The position numbers were made by a program, and so were the translations under genes. Below, in pieces: positions 1 through 7,990 of a stretch of DNA of 64,000 nt (its first letter is position 1; each line of letters begins with the position of its first letter). Below the pieces are notes generated by a model. That model was not told the origin of the DNA, did no database searches, and saw nothing but the letters and a program-made list of their open reading frames with translations. Source of the stretch: Selenomonadaceae bacterium (GTDB lineage Bacteria; Bacillota; Negativicutes; Selenomonadales; Selenomonadaceae); contig JAFVEM010000027.1 of assembly GCA_017476005.1 (NCBI GenBank), positions 16,391-80,390 on the forward strand. The letters are read 5' to 3'.

Positions 1-1097
1 AGATTCTTCCTCTTGGCTTCAGCTTCGCTGCGTATTTTGTCTAAAAAGGAGTTTCCCTTTTGCGCTATATTGTTGCTCTCGTCGACAAACAAACGGCAGT
101 TTTGAGCAAGTTTAACTTGAAACTCCCGAATTTCGACAAGCAAATCCATCAAAGGTTTTTCGACGATATCAACGAAGGTTTTAAGTCTAAATACTCTGCC
201 GCGATTTTTGACATATTCGGCGATATGGTAGGTAACGTTGGAAAAATGACTGAGGGAATTATACAAATCTCGTTTTTGCGGATCGGTTGTATGCATAGCG
301 TCAAAGGCACACTTCAAGTGTACCGGCACAAATTCGATATTGCTCCAATCTTGATGGTGGCTTTTAGTGCCAAATTCAAAAAATTGATGGATAATATCAG
401 AAATATCGCGGGAGGCGTAGGCCTTTTCAATATCCTTCTTTAATATTTTATCCGGGCGGTTAGTGCTTACTCTAACATTCATAATGCCTAAAACAGGTTT
501 TCCCAAATCTCTGATGCGAGACATAGCTTCTGCTTCCTTGGGAGTCGCTTTGTTGTTTGTCAAAAGGAATAGTATCAAGTCTCCCTTGGGTACGGCATCA
601 TAGGCAACGTCTTCATCTTCCTGTCCGTCAGCAGCGGCAAAGCCCGGCACATCCCAAATTTTTAGTCCGTTCCACTCGTAAGAACGCACGTCGCGGGTAG
701 TTCTTTGAGCGCCTTTGCCAATAGTGCTGCCATCGCCGTTGGTCAGTATCTCCATAAGGGTAGATTTACCCGCCGTGGTTTTTCCAAACACAACTACGGT
801 GAATTTTTCCATTTCTCGACAGCGGTTTTCGATATCCTCACGGATACGCTCAATTTCCACTTCGCTGTATTTTTTTAGCTCCGTCAATTCATCTGCCAAA
901 TCCCGCCATACGGGATTATTTTGAATTTCCGAATGTGCGCTGACCACATCCGTCATTAATCGACGAATGTTATCCGCTTCTTTTTGTACAATGTAGCATA
1001 TTAAATCTAAAGAAGCCTTGGCATATTGTGCGCTTTCCTGCGCCGATTGCTCACATTCCTTTAAAAGTTCCGTATCCAGTACGGCAGATTTGCCCAT
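1..1097 (-). CDS. Dynamin/Era-like GTPase domain protein (3' part beyond window)
   Basis: The reading frame starts at ATG 1097 (MGKSAVLD) and stays open to the window edge, giving about 365 residues with no stop, so the C-terminus is missing. A helical N-terminal 95 residues precede a P-loop, GKTTAGKST, at residues 105-113. A TTRD segment (G2 threonine) and a DVPG Walker B/G3 motif near residue 150 follow. The expected NKxD (G4) motif is not intact; the matching place reads MNVRV, so guanine specificity is uncertain. The ribosome binding site GGGGTGAT overlaps the end of the upstream gene, which suggests translational coupling. It is the last visible gene of a minus-strand operon that also encodes a glycine-rich membrane protein. 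A membrane-associated GTPase role is inferred from this pairing only. Confidence 0.8.
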   Translation of the reverse strand, partial: MGKSAVLDTELLKECEQSAQESAQYAKASLDLICYIVQKEADNIRRLMTDVVSAHSEIQNNPVWRDLADELTELKKYSEVEIERIREDIENRCREMEKFTVVVFGKTTAGKSTLMEILTNGDGSTIGKGAQRTTRDVRSYEWNGLKIWDVPGFAAADGQEDEDVAYDAVPKGDLILFLLTNNKATPKEAEAMSRIRDLGKPVLGIMNVRVSTNRPDKILKKDIEKAYASRDISDIIHQFFEFGTKSHHQDWSNIEFVPVHLKCAFDAMHTTDPQKRDLYNSLSHFSNVTYHIAEYVKNRGRVFRLKTFVDIVEKPLMDLLVEIREFQVKLAQNCRLFVDESNNIAQKGNSFLDKIRSEAEAKRKN

Positions 1098-1104
1098 AGT
1101 ACCA

Positions 1105-2172
1105 TCACCCCATATATTTTAAAGCGATCTTTAGCTGTTTAGAATCGCCTTGTCCGATGCGTTTATCCGTCAACACCGCATTCAATTTTTCACCATTGAA
1201 TGTGAGATTGCCTTTATCGTCCAGCAATTTTACGTCTACGATTCCTTTTATGACCTTGGCAATCATAGCGGCAATGCATAAATTGTCCTTCGCCTTTTCG
1301 CTAAACAACCGATAATCACATTGGTATTTCCCATTGTCACGGCGCATATTGCCGATAAGCCTCGGTATATTTTGCGACAGCATAACCATAGCGCGATTAA
1401 GGTTTTTACTCCGCTCTCTTAATATCCGCAAAATTTCCACGGACTTATTTACGTTTTTTTGGAATCGTATAGCCTCATCCTTATTGGTCAGAGCTTCTAA
1501 CAATTTGTTTTCGGCTTGCCTGTCAAGTATTGCACCGCCTAACGCCAAAGCCGGCCCTGCAACCAATCCTCCAAGCACAGCAGTACCTCCGGCGATGCCC
1601 ATACCGCCTGTAGCCAGCGATCCGCCGCCAAGCCAAGCTAAAGTTGCATTGGTGGCGGCAGCCCCGCTTAATGTCCCTATTGCCGTGCCGGTAGAAGCTG
1701 CGGCAAATCCGCCGTACATTACCGAACCATACGCTCCAAAAGATACCAATGCGCTTCCTGCGGTGCTTAGAGTCCCTGCCGAGGCTATTTTATTTGCAGT
1801 AAACGTTACTTCCGATATGTCTGCTATTTCCGGGCTTTGCGGAAGAAATTTGGAAAGTTCATGGGAGTAGATAGTCTTTTTGAAATCGACGTTTTTAATT
1901 TTCTTAAACTCACTGACAAATGGAGTCAATGCGTTGCTAAGAATATGAATTTTTGACTTGGAAAACAGTTCCAAATCTTTTTGGGTCTGCTCCTTTTGGG
2001 CTTTCATCAGTCGGTTGGCTTCGGTTATAATATCTTTAACTTCTGCCATGACCGCCGATGCTTCTTCGTTTTTACGATTAGCGTCTATTCCTTTTCTGAC
2101 ACCAAAGGCTCCGGCAGCAGCGCTAACTCCCATGAGAATAACGGGAACAAGCATGACAGCCATGTACTTCAC
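1105..2172 (-). CDS. Glycine-zipper hydrophobic membrane protein, unknown function
   Basis: 355 residues. An N-terminal hydrophobic segment (residues 3-24) is followed by a charged helical stretch (28-80). A long Gly/Ala/Ser-rich hydrophobic block (about 130-215) with many GxxxG and small-residue repeats resembles glycine-zipper membrane hairpins. The C-terminal third is soluble and charged. The gene starts 4 nt inside the 115-residue gene before it and ends 7 nt before the GTPase gene, so the three are probably co-translated. I do not recognise a named family. Pairing of a GTPase with a glycine-zipper protein suggests a membrane-linked complex, which is inference. Confidence 0.75.
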   Translation of the reverse strand: MKYMAVMLVPVILMGVSAAAGAFGVRKGIDANRKNEEASAVMAEVKDIITEANRLMKAQKEQTQKDLELFSKSKIHILSNALTPFVSEFKKIKNVDFKKTIYSHELSKFLPQSPEIADISEVTFTANKIASAGTLSTAGSALVSFGAYGSVMYGGFAAASTGTAIGTLSGAAATNATLAWLGGGSLATGGMGIAGGTAVLGGLVAGPALALGGAILDRQAENKLLEALTNKDEAIRFQKNVNKSVEILRILRERSKNLNRAMVMLSQNIPRLIGNMRRDNGKYQCDYRLFSEKAKDNLCIAAMIAKVIKGIVDVKLLDDKGNLTFNGEKLNAVLTDKRIGQGDSKQLKIALKYMG

Positions 2173-2516
2173 TCCATATCCCTTTGTTCCTTAAGTTGTC
2201 TGCGAATTTTTCCCTGTATCTTGGTTTTGATGGCATTAACCAAAAGAGATATATCAATTTTACGGTCTTTCGGAAGATAGAAATACACGGGCTGACAAGC
2301 CCCGATCATATCTTCCGGCGATTCTATCTTTACTTTACCGTAAACGGGGTCTTCGTAACGGATAAAATAGGCAATGAAAGATATTCTGATGCCCTTAACC
2401 CTGACTTCTATCATAGGAATCCTTGCTCTGGCAACGGAAATTTTACGCAAGGCATCGGAAAGGCCATCATCTGCGATGCCGTCCTCAATTTTTATTACTT
2501 CGACCATTTTCCTCAC
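2169..2516 (-). CDS. Conserved-looking hypothetical protein in GTPase operon
   Basis: 115 residues, no signal peptide or membrane segment. The sequence alternates hydrophobic and charged residues (for example EVRVKGIRISFIAYFIRYED), consistent with a small beta-rich soluble domain, and ends in a basic helix with KGKIRRQLKEQRDME-like composition. Its stop overlaps the start of the glycine-zipper gene by 4 nt, a typical coupling arrangement. No family recognised; a partner or regulatory subunit of the neighbouring GTPase/membrane protein is possible. Confidence 0.65.
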   Translation of the reverse strand: MRKMVEVIKIEDGIADDGLSDALRKISVARARIPMIEVRVKGIRISFIAYFIRYEDPVYGKVKIESPEDMIGACQPVYFYLPKDRKIDISLLVNAIKTKIQGKIRRQLKEQRDME

Positions 2517-2544
2517 CCTCTGCCATGATACAAACCAGAATACT

Positions 2545-2700
2545 CTATTTTTTCTTAAGTTGAGAATTGATTACCGCTTTTACAATTTTAGTGGTGGTCT
2601 TGGGATTGTTTACGGCGGTTTTGACGATATTCTTCGTGCCGAAAGCGGAGATTGCCGCTTTTGCCAAAGTTTTGCCTATATTTTGCAGAATTGAAGCCAT
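2545..2700 (-). CDS. Small basic amphipathic protein (51 aa)
   Basis: A short frame of 51 codons starts at ATG 2700 with the strong ribosome binding site GGAGGAG eight bases upstream. The product begins MASILQNIGKTLAKAAISAF and ends in KKK. It is Lys/Ala/Ile-rich and would form one amphipathic helix, with no acidic residues visible. It fills an otherwise empty gap between the DUF1232 gene and the 115-residue gene in the same direction, so it is probably part of the operon. Amphipathic basic helices can bind membranes, but function here is unknown. Confidence 0.6.
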   Translation of the reverse strand: MASILQNIGKTLAKAAISAFGTKNIVKTAVNNPKTTTKIVKAVINSQLKKK

Positions 2701-2749
2701 GCAAACGCTCCTCCTTTTTTCGTTACCACTTTATTTGTTCTCACCGAAA

Positions 2750-3175
2750 TCATGATTGCTTCTTAGCATCATCATCCAGTTTCGCCAAGGCTTTCATGCC
2801 GAACAAGTCCTGTATTTTCCCTCGCGCCTGCGCCTTGATATCATCATTTATATACATCTGAGCAAGCAAAAGTGCCATGCCGATGGCGGTAGCATCATCG
2901 GCATACCCGGCAATGGGCGTGAAATCGGGAATGAGGTCTATGGGGGAAATGAGGTAGCCCAAGGCGGCATAAATACCGGCTTTAACTTTTTTCGGGCAAT
3001 CCGGCGATTGAGCCACATAAAAAAGCTGCAACGCTTTGTAGATGAGTGTGATGCCGATGGCAGTGACATTTTCACGGATTTTACCCCACAATCCGTCTTC
3101 GGAATATTCCTCGGCATATTTTCCCATGTCGATATTTTGTAAATCTTCTTCCTTAGTAAGGATTTCCTTGTCCAT
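2750..3175 (-). CDS. DUF1232 (YkvA-like) membrane protein
   Basis: 141 residues. The central part (about 55-115) carries the DUF1232 signature: a helix (KVKAGIYAALGYLISPIDLIPD) leading into GYADDATAIGMALLLAQM, with the typical SPIDLIPDF turn between two hydrophobic helices. YkvA-type proteins are small membrane-associated proteins of poorly defined function, often found near GTPases or stress genes. The gene lies 50 nt upstream of the 51-residue gene in the same operon. Family assignment is good; role is unknown. Confidence 0.85.
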   Translation of the reverse strand: MDKEILTKEEDLQNIDMGKYAEEYSEDGLWGKIRENVTAIGITLIYKALQLFYVAQSPDCPKKVKAGIYAALGYLISPIDLIPDFTPIAGYADDATAIGMALLLAQMYINDDIKAQARGKIQDLFGMKALAKLDDDAKKQS

Positions 3176-3226
3176 GAGCTACCTCCTCTGATAGTAAAAA
3201 AACACGGAAATATGCGTACACATTGT

Positions 3227-4147
3227 TCAGCTGTTATCATTCTTATTTCCGAAAAATTTATATGCCCCAAATACTGCCGCCACCACACCTGCCACCGCAC
3301 CAACATATTTGAAATTCAGTCCCGTGCCCTTGGGCTGTTCCGGCTTTGGCAGCGTTTCTTGGACTTCCTCCGGCAGAGTTTTATGTATATCCTCATAATC
3401 TACTCGCGCCTCGCAGTTAATCCCGTCTTCGCTCATTACCTGCCTTGCCACCTTCATCTCCGCATCCATGCTCAAAATGTCGGCATCAATAACCTTGACT
3501 AATTGCTTTTCATAGGCAGAAACAAATCCTCGGAATGTGGTTATCATGTCACGTTCGAGTTTCGCCAGAGCCTCCGAGCGTATTCCCGTCGCCCTTAATG
3601 CGCTATACTGCTTCAAAAGCTCCGCCGTGCGGTCTTGATAGTAGTTGACAAATTCTTTGGCAACAGGCATACGCTCCGGGTGGTCGTTTAGGTAATGAAA
3701 CAATTTTGTAGCGATTTTAATAAGCTGCTCGGTCAGAACGGCAATTTCCTTATTCTGAATGCCGGGAAAAGCCGAGGCGATATATTCATAATCTGCCGTC
3801 GCTTTAGCAAACATCTCGTGGTCAACATAGTTCGCGCCCGAAAACAGTTCTGTTGACGCTGATGGTTGGGGTGCAAAAATTTTCTTTTTCTCGCGGGCAT
3901 TGGAAATCTTCGCCCTAATGCAAGCTGCACCGCAAATAATCGCCGTTGCCAGCAATGTATTCTCCGTGGGATACGCAAAACCAAATTCCTTAGACAAAAC
4001 CGTGAGACTCAACACAGCCCCAACGACCGACAAGAGATACCCTCGAATCGGCTTCTCGGTTGACCATGCAATTCCCCCGATAAAAAGAACAAAGGGCAAT
4101 GCCATAATGGCAAGCACAAGACATAGTCCAAATGCCAACTGCCCCAT
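3227..4147 (-). CDS. Membrane-anchored protein with long helical domain
   Basis: 306 residues. Two or three hydrophobic segments occupy the first 90 residues, a long charged helical region (about 105-250) follows, and a final membrane-like segment (KYVGAVAGVVAAVFGAYKFFG) sits at the C-terminus. The soluble helices have the spacing of phage-shock or XpaC/TerB-neighbourhood proteins, but I cannot assign a family. It starts 7 nt after the stop of the next upstream gene, so the two are surely co-transcribed. Topology suggests helices held against the cytoplasmic face of the membrane. Confidence 0.7.
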   Translation of the reverse strand: MGQLAFGLCLVLAIMALPFVLFIGGIAWSTEKPIRGYLLSVVGAVLSLTVLSKEFGFAYPTENTLLATAIICGAACIRAKISNAREKKKIFAPQPSASTELFSGANYVDHEMFAKATADYEYIASAFPGIQNKEIAVLTEQLIKIATKLFHYLNDHPERMPVAKEFVNYYQDRTAELLKQYSALRATGIRSEALAKLERDMITTFRGFVSAYEKQLVKVIDADILSMDAEMKVARQVMSEDGINCEARVDYEDIHKTLPEEVQETLPKPEQPKGTGLNFKYVGAVAGVVAAVFGAYKFFGNKNDNS

Positions 4148-4153
4148 TTTTCA

Positions 4154-4606
4154 TCACCCCATCTGACACACCTCGCTCTTGGGTGCGATAGATTTCAAAA
4201 CGCTGTCCAGTTCCTCCGTAAGTGCCTCAATAGTGGCTTGGATGTGCTTAGAACGGGCAACGGAAACTTCCTGCGTGACCTCTGCGGTAAGTTCTGCCCG
4301 CTCCTTGACATCACGGAGCAGGGAGTCTCCTCGTTCGGTCAGTACGGCCTGCATTTTCTGTATCGCCTCTTGGCACTCGGTGTAGACATGAGAACGCTCC
4401 TCGTCGGTTTCTGCGCTTTCCATAGCGGCAAGTGCCTCGTTCCGTACCTTTTCCACAATCGCAGCCAGATTTTCCTCGCCCGAGGTTTCCGAAGTGAGCG
4501 GTTCCTCCGGTTCCTCTTTCTGCAAGGTGTCACACAGCATAACCCCGGCGATCAGTCCGATTGCGCCCCCGGCAGCCAATAGCAGTCCGTCTTTCATGTA
4601 ACTCAT
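4154..4606 (-). CDS. Single-pass membrane protein with coiled-coil tail
   Basis: 150 residues using the internal ATG at 4606 (MSYMKDGLLL), which is preceded by AAGGATGG at good spacing; a longer frame to 4672 lacks a comparable site. Residues 6-26 form a Gly-rich hydrophobic anchor (LLLAAGGAIGLIAGVMLC). The remainder is acidic and helical with heptad-like spacing (NLAAIVEKVRNEALAAMESA) and ends EVCQMG. It is adjacent to the 306-residue membrane gene (6 nt gap). The layout of anchor plus coiled coil suggests a structural or adaptor role in the same complex. No family recognised. Confidence 0.7.
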   Translation of the reverse strand: MSYMKDGLLLAAGGAIGLIAGVMLCDTLQKEEPEEPLTSETSGEENLAAIVEKVRNEALAAMESAETDEERSHVYTECQEAIQKMQAVLTERGDSLLRDVKERAELTAEVTQEVSVARSKHIQATIEALTEELDSVLKSIAPKSEVCQMG

Positions 4607-4708
4607 GGTGTACCATCCTTTCCTTTCGCAAATGAATCCGGCGATGGATATAGGATAGCGCATATTCACCATGAAAAGGTCAACTGTCAGGCGACCTTTG
4701 AAAATTTT

Positions 4709-5236
4709 TCATTCTGCGCCCCGCCGATTGGTAAGAGGTTCAAAACCCAACTCGTAGAGAATGGCATTGACGGTGTCCAGATTGTAGACCTTTTCCCGGA
4801 TGAGGCATTCCACGGCCAAATCCCGGCGACTGCTGTGCGACAGCGTAAACCCCGCGCTCCCGATGAGGTCTTTTGTCTCGGCAAGGGACAGCTTGAGGAC
4901 GATGGCGAAAGCCAGTGCCGTTTCCTTGGATGGCTGATAATCCGTGTTTAGCTTTATCTTGGAAAAATGCTGCTTGGTGATGCCAGCCTTCGTGTATACA
5001 TCCGACGGTTTGCAGCCCCGCTTGTCGATGAGGGCGATAAGCCGCTCCGAGAAAGTCTTGCTCCGTAGGTTCAGCATCGTCGAAATGATATTTTTGATTG
5101 CCCTGCCCGTTTTACCGAAAGAGTCCGAGGTGTCCGGCTGACGCGCCCACCGTATCCCGCTCTCCGGTGTATAGTGCTTTTGAATGTACTTTTCTACGGT
5201 TTGGAGCAGGGTATCGGATATTTTGCCTTTGCTCAT
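4709..5236 (-). CDS. XRE-type helix-turn-helix regulator
   Basis: About 175 residues. The start is ATG 5236 or the ATG six bases upstream; the ribosome site GGGAGAAG fits the second better. A helical N-terminal part precedes a SinR/XRE-like HTH at about residues 60-125 (FSERLIALIDKRGCKPSDVYTKAGI, then QHFSKIK) and a C-terminal helical part with the motif AGFTLSHSSRRDLAVECLI. This HTH-plus-SHSS arrangement is common in Firmicute stand-alone regulators. It precedes the membrane-protein genes in the same direction and may regulate them. Confidence 0.8.
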   Translation of the reverse strand: MSKGKISDTLLQTVEKYIQKHYTPESGIRWARQPDTSDSFGKTGRAIKNIISTMLNLRSKTFSERLIALIDKRGCKPSDVYTKAGITKQHFSKIKLNTDYQPSKETALAFAIVLKLSLAETKDLIGSAGFTLSHSSRRDLAVECLIREKVYNLDTVNAILYELGFEPLTNRRGAE

Positions 5237-5261
5237 TGTCATCTTCTCCCACTAACGAATC

Positions 5262-5328
5262 AATAGAGAGGCCATGCGAAAAATTCCCTATCGGTATCAA
5301 TGATTGGTATTCGCACGGCCTTTCTATT
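5262..5328. repeat. 19-bp inverted repeat between two regulator genes
   Basis: Arms at 5262-5280 and 5310-5328 match in 17 of 19 positions (core GGCCATGCGAA / TTCGCACGGCC) around a 29-nt loop. The right arm includes the stop codon of the 141-residue HTH gene. There is no T-run on either side, so an intrinsic terminator is unlikely; an operator or mRNA-processing hairpin that separates expression of the two regulator genes is more plausible. Confidence 0.6.
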
Positions 5329-5731
5329 CGAGAGAGTTTATGAGCATTTTTGAAGAATGATCCGGCAAGTCTTCTGTTGGGCAATCCTCCGCCTCTTTCA
5401 TGGGTTCCAACGTATCCTGCGAATCCGTAGCGTCTTCCTCTGAATTTGCAGTGGGTCGATGCATTGCTGCACGGCTCAAACAATCCAGATAATTTTGGCA
5501 AGGTTCTTCCGCCATCAAGATACAAACAGGCACATTCAAGGATTTTGCTATCTGAATCATGGCCGTACAGGTGATGCCCTTATGCAGATTCGCCCGCTCG
5601 ATTTGGCTGATATACGCACCGCTGATTTGTGATGACTCAGCAAGTTGCTCCTGCGTCATATGTTGCAACACACGAAAACGATAAACATTGTCGCCGATAT
5701 AGCGATAGCTTTGATTAACCAGTCCCTGCAA
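5324..5731 (-). CDS. XRE-family transcriptional regulator
   Basis: 135 residues from TTG 5731, chosen because GGGGGGTGA lies seven bases upstream; a GTG at 5749 would add six residues but has poor spacing. Residues about 10-65 form a classic Cro/CI-type HTH (YRFRVLQHMTQEQLAESSQI, then GAYISQIER). The C-terminal 65 residues are acidic and low in hydrophobics (EEDATDSQDTLEPMKEAEDC), probably disordered. It lies at the head of the minus-strand operon and could act on the palindromes in the adjacent intergenic region, which is inference. Confidence 0.85.
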   Translation of the reverse strand: MQGLVNQSYRYIGDNVYRFRVLQHMTQEQLAESSQISGAYISQIERANLHKGITCTAMIQIAKSLNVPVCILMAEEPCQNYLDCLSRAAMHRPTANSEEDATDSQDTLEPMKEAEDCPTEDLPDHSSKMLINSLE

Positions 5732-6155
5732 GATGTATTCACCCCCCACGCCTCACATACTATGAACATTGTGGCAAATTCAGCCCCAAGTGTCCAGAGA
5801 CCCACGGTTTAGTTTCTTTACCCAGGGTAAAGCTCATTTGAGCACACCGAATCAAGTAGCCTCTAATTCCAGTGATGACGGGCATTTGAGCCGCTTTTGC
5901 CACATCTATAGTACGCAAATGACAAAGGAGATTTTTTCATAAAATTTTTTCTCTGCGGGCATATAGTAGTAGCTGTTCCTTTTGTAGTTTACATAATGCT
6001 GTTTCGGATGGACAATGCCCTCTCTGGTTGTTTGCGTCTCATGTAAGCGCCGGAATCAACCGCGAAGATTATGCTTGCTGAAACAGCATTCTCTACAGTC
6101 ATAGAGATGCCATGACATCAGCGTAAATCTACAACGGGAAGGAGATAGGATACTC
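5732..6155. promoter_or_regulatory. Divergent intergenic region with several inverted repeats
   Basis: About 420 bp with no credible gene, between the minus-strand HTH gene and the plus-strand excisionase-like gene. It holds a perfect 8-bp palindrome around one base (CTTTACCC-A-GGGTAAAG, 5816-5832), a spaced inverted pair GTGGCAAA (5771-5778) / TTTTGCCACA (5897-5906), and an 11-bp inverted pair AATGCTGTTTC (5995-6005) / GAAACAGCATT (6080-6090). These are candidate operators for the flanking HTH proteins. No clear consensus promoter was found. Confidence 0.5.
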
Positions 6156-6341
6156 ATGTATGATGAAGGAACGCCATTGATAACCGTGGAAGAGCTGTGC
6201 GTGGCTTTGATGATCGGGAAGAATGCCGCCTACCGCTTGCTGGCCGAAGGAAAGATCAGATGCTTCCGATTGGGGAGAATATGGAAGATACCGCGAGCCA
6301 GCTTGGAGGCGTACATCCGGGAGCAGAGCAGGTTGACATAG
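6156..6341 (+). CDS. Excisionase-type helix-turn-helix DNA-binding protein
   Basis: 61 residues from ATG 6156 with GGAAGGAG upstream. The whole protein is one winged-helix/HTH_17 domain: LITVEELCVALMIGKNAAYRL is the HTH, and KIRCFRLGRIWKIPRASLEAYI is the wing, matching the MerR-like excisionase (xis-type) family. Such proteins direct recombinases or regulate mobile-element genes. No integrase is seen next to it, so it may be a relic or act elsewhere. Confidence 0.85.
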   Translation: MYDEGTPLITVEELCVALMIGKNAAYRLLAEGKIRCFRLGRIWKIPRASLEAYIREQSRLT

Positions 6342-6403
6342 GAAAAGGGCTTGGCGCACGGCCAAGCCTGTGATGCTCGAAAGAAATCGCCCCTGCGAGA
6401 GAG

Positions 6404-6432
6404 TTGACAGGCGATTTCGAACCTTGTACAAT
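6404..6432 (+). promoter_or_regulatory. Sigma-70/A promoter for the Rpn-like gene
   Basis: TTGACA (6404-6409), 17-bp spacer, TACAAT (6427-6432), located 55 bp upstream of the Rpn-like start. The -35 box overlaps an inverted repeat (AAATCGCC / GGCGATTT around 6384-6417), so repression by a DNA-binding protein is possible. Confidence 0.75.
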
Positions 6433-6486
6433 ATTGTTGGGGATGTGTACGTTCTTACTGAAGTGACATCAAGGAAGTGAGGCAGA

Positions 6487-7206
6487 TTGGGCAAAAAGGA
6501 CGCAACGGAAAAAACACTGGAAAGTTATGTCGATGTGTTTGCGGATATTGTGAACGTGCTGCTCTTCAATGGGAAACGGCTGATGCAGCCGGAGGACTTG
6601 CTGACAGCCCTGCCTCGTTCCATCTACAAGGTAGACGGAAAAATGCACGAGCAAGAGCGTGATGTAGCCAAGTTCTGGAAGAAAGGGCAGATATGTATCG
6701 CCTTTATCGGGCTGGAGAACCAGACGGCCATCGAGGCTGACATCCCTTTCCGCATCATCGGATATGATGGGGCGGTGTGCCGAGAACAGCTGAACGCCGA
6801 CGAGAAGAACAAGCCAAAGGAGCGCTATCCGGTGGTAACGTTGGTGCTGTATTTCGGCTATGAGCGGCGATGGAATAAGCCGCTGAATCTGAAGGAGTGC
6901 TTTTCCATACCGAAGGAACTGGAGCCTTTCGTTAACGACTATCATGTGAACTTGTTCGAGATTGCATGGCTGTCGGACGAGACAATAGCCATGTTCCAGA
7001 GCGATTTCCGCTTTGTGGCGGACTATTTCAGCCAGAAGCGGAAGAATCAGCAATACAAGGCTCCGGCAGGTGAAATGAAGCATGTGCGGGCTGTGCTAGA
7101 ACTGCTTTCAGCGGTCATGCAGGATACAAGATTCATAGATGCCTATAATGAACGTGTGACAGAAGGGAGGCGGAGGCCAACGGATGTGGTATATTCAAGA
7201 TTTTAA
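6487..7206 (+). CDS. Rpn-family PD-(D/E)XK nuclease/transposase-like protein
   Basis: 239 residues from TTG 6487 (site AAGGAAGTGAGG upstream). It shows the Rpn/PDDEXK_2 pattern: RDVAKFWKKGQICIAFIGLENQT with the ENQ-type active-site strand, then ADIPFRIIGYDGA, and the late LVLYFGYERRWNKPLNL strand. These proteins are recombination-promoting nucleases or decayed transposase relatives. The last residues (TEGRRRPTDVVYSRF) do not look like the family tail. The +1 frame reads GGGGQRMWYIQDF there, so a 3' frameshift with C-terminal truncation is likely. A consensus promoter lies just upstream. Confidence 0.8.
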   Translation: MGKKDATEKTLESYVDVFADIVNVLLFNGKRLMQPEDLLTALPRSIYKVDGKMHEQERDVAKFWKKGQICIAFIGLENQTAIEADIPFRIIGYDGAVCREQLNADEKNKPKERYPVVTLVLYFGYERRWNKPLNLKECFSIPKELEPFVNDYHVNLFEIAWLSDETIAMFQSDFRFVADYFSQKRKNQQYKAPAGEMKHVRAVLELLSAVMQDTRFIDAYNERVTEGRRRPTDVVYSRF

Positions 7207-7262
7207 ACAAAGATTAGTATGAGGTAGCTTGCGTGTCCGAAGCTCGTATTAGGAGTCCATTC

Positions 7263-7877
7263 ATGAAAAAGAAAATGATATATATACACGGCAAAAACGG
7301 CACTGCCGCTGAAGCAAAGCACTATGAACCACTATTCCCCGGATTTGATGTTATCGGATTTGATTATAAGTCTGAAACGCCTTGGGAGGCGCAGGAAGAG
7401 TTCCGCCCTTTCCTTGCCTCCTTGAACGCCGAATATAACGATGTAGCTGTAATCGCCAATAGCATCGGGGCTTTTTTCACCATGTGCGCATTAGGCGACA
7501 AACAAATGGAGAAAGCCTACTTTATCTCCCCTATTGTCAATATGGAGAGATTGATTGCGGACATGATGAAGTGGAGCGGCGTTTCAGAAAGCGAATTGAA
7601 GGACAAAGGAACGATAGCGACGTCCTTTGGCGAAGTATTGTCATGGGAATATCTTTCTTGGGTCAGGAAACACCCAATTTCGTGGAATACGCCAACGGTT
7701 ATACTGTACGGTGCCGGAGATAAAATGCAATCATTTGATACCATTCGGCTATTTGCGGATAAAACCAAAGCGGTCGTTACCGTGATGGAAAACGGCGAAC
7801 ATTGGTTTCACACGGAGAGTCAGTTGGCCTTCTTGGATAAGTGGCTTCAAAACAGCATATTCCAACGGATGAGATAA
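7263..7877 (+). CDS. Small alpha/beta hydrolase
   Basis: 204 residues from ATG 7263, which has AGGAG seven bases upstream; an earlier in-frame start at 7233 lacks a site. The fold pattern is YIHGKNGTAAEA (oxyanion strand-loop), the nucleophile elbow ANSIGAF (serine in an N-S-I-G variant of GxSxG), an acid in YGAGDKM and a late histidine in ENGEHWFHTE. It resembles YdeN/RBBP9-like serine hydrolases. The substrate is unknown. It ends 114 bp before the convergent autotransporter gene. Confidence 0.85.
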   Translation: MKKKMIYIHGKNGTAAEAKHYEPLFPGFDVIGFDYKSETPWEAQEEFRPFLASLNAEYNDVAVIANSIGAFFTMCALGDKQMEKAYFISPIVNMERLIADMMKWSGVSESELKDKGTIATSFGEVLSWEYLSWVRKHPISWNTPTVILYGAGDKMQSFDTIRLFADKTKAVVTVMENGEHWFHTESQLAFLDKWLQNSIFQRMR

Positions 7878-7990
7878 TAGACGCGCCCGGCCAACCAATG
7901 GCCGGGCGCGGTTTCGGCGTAAAGATCGTGACGGAGGCGGCTTGCGTGGCGCGGCTCATGGGTGAGCGAGTATGGAAGGCGGCACCATGA

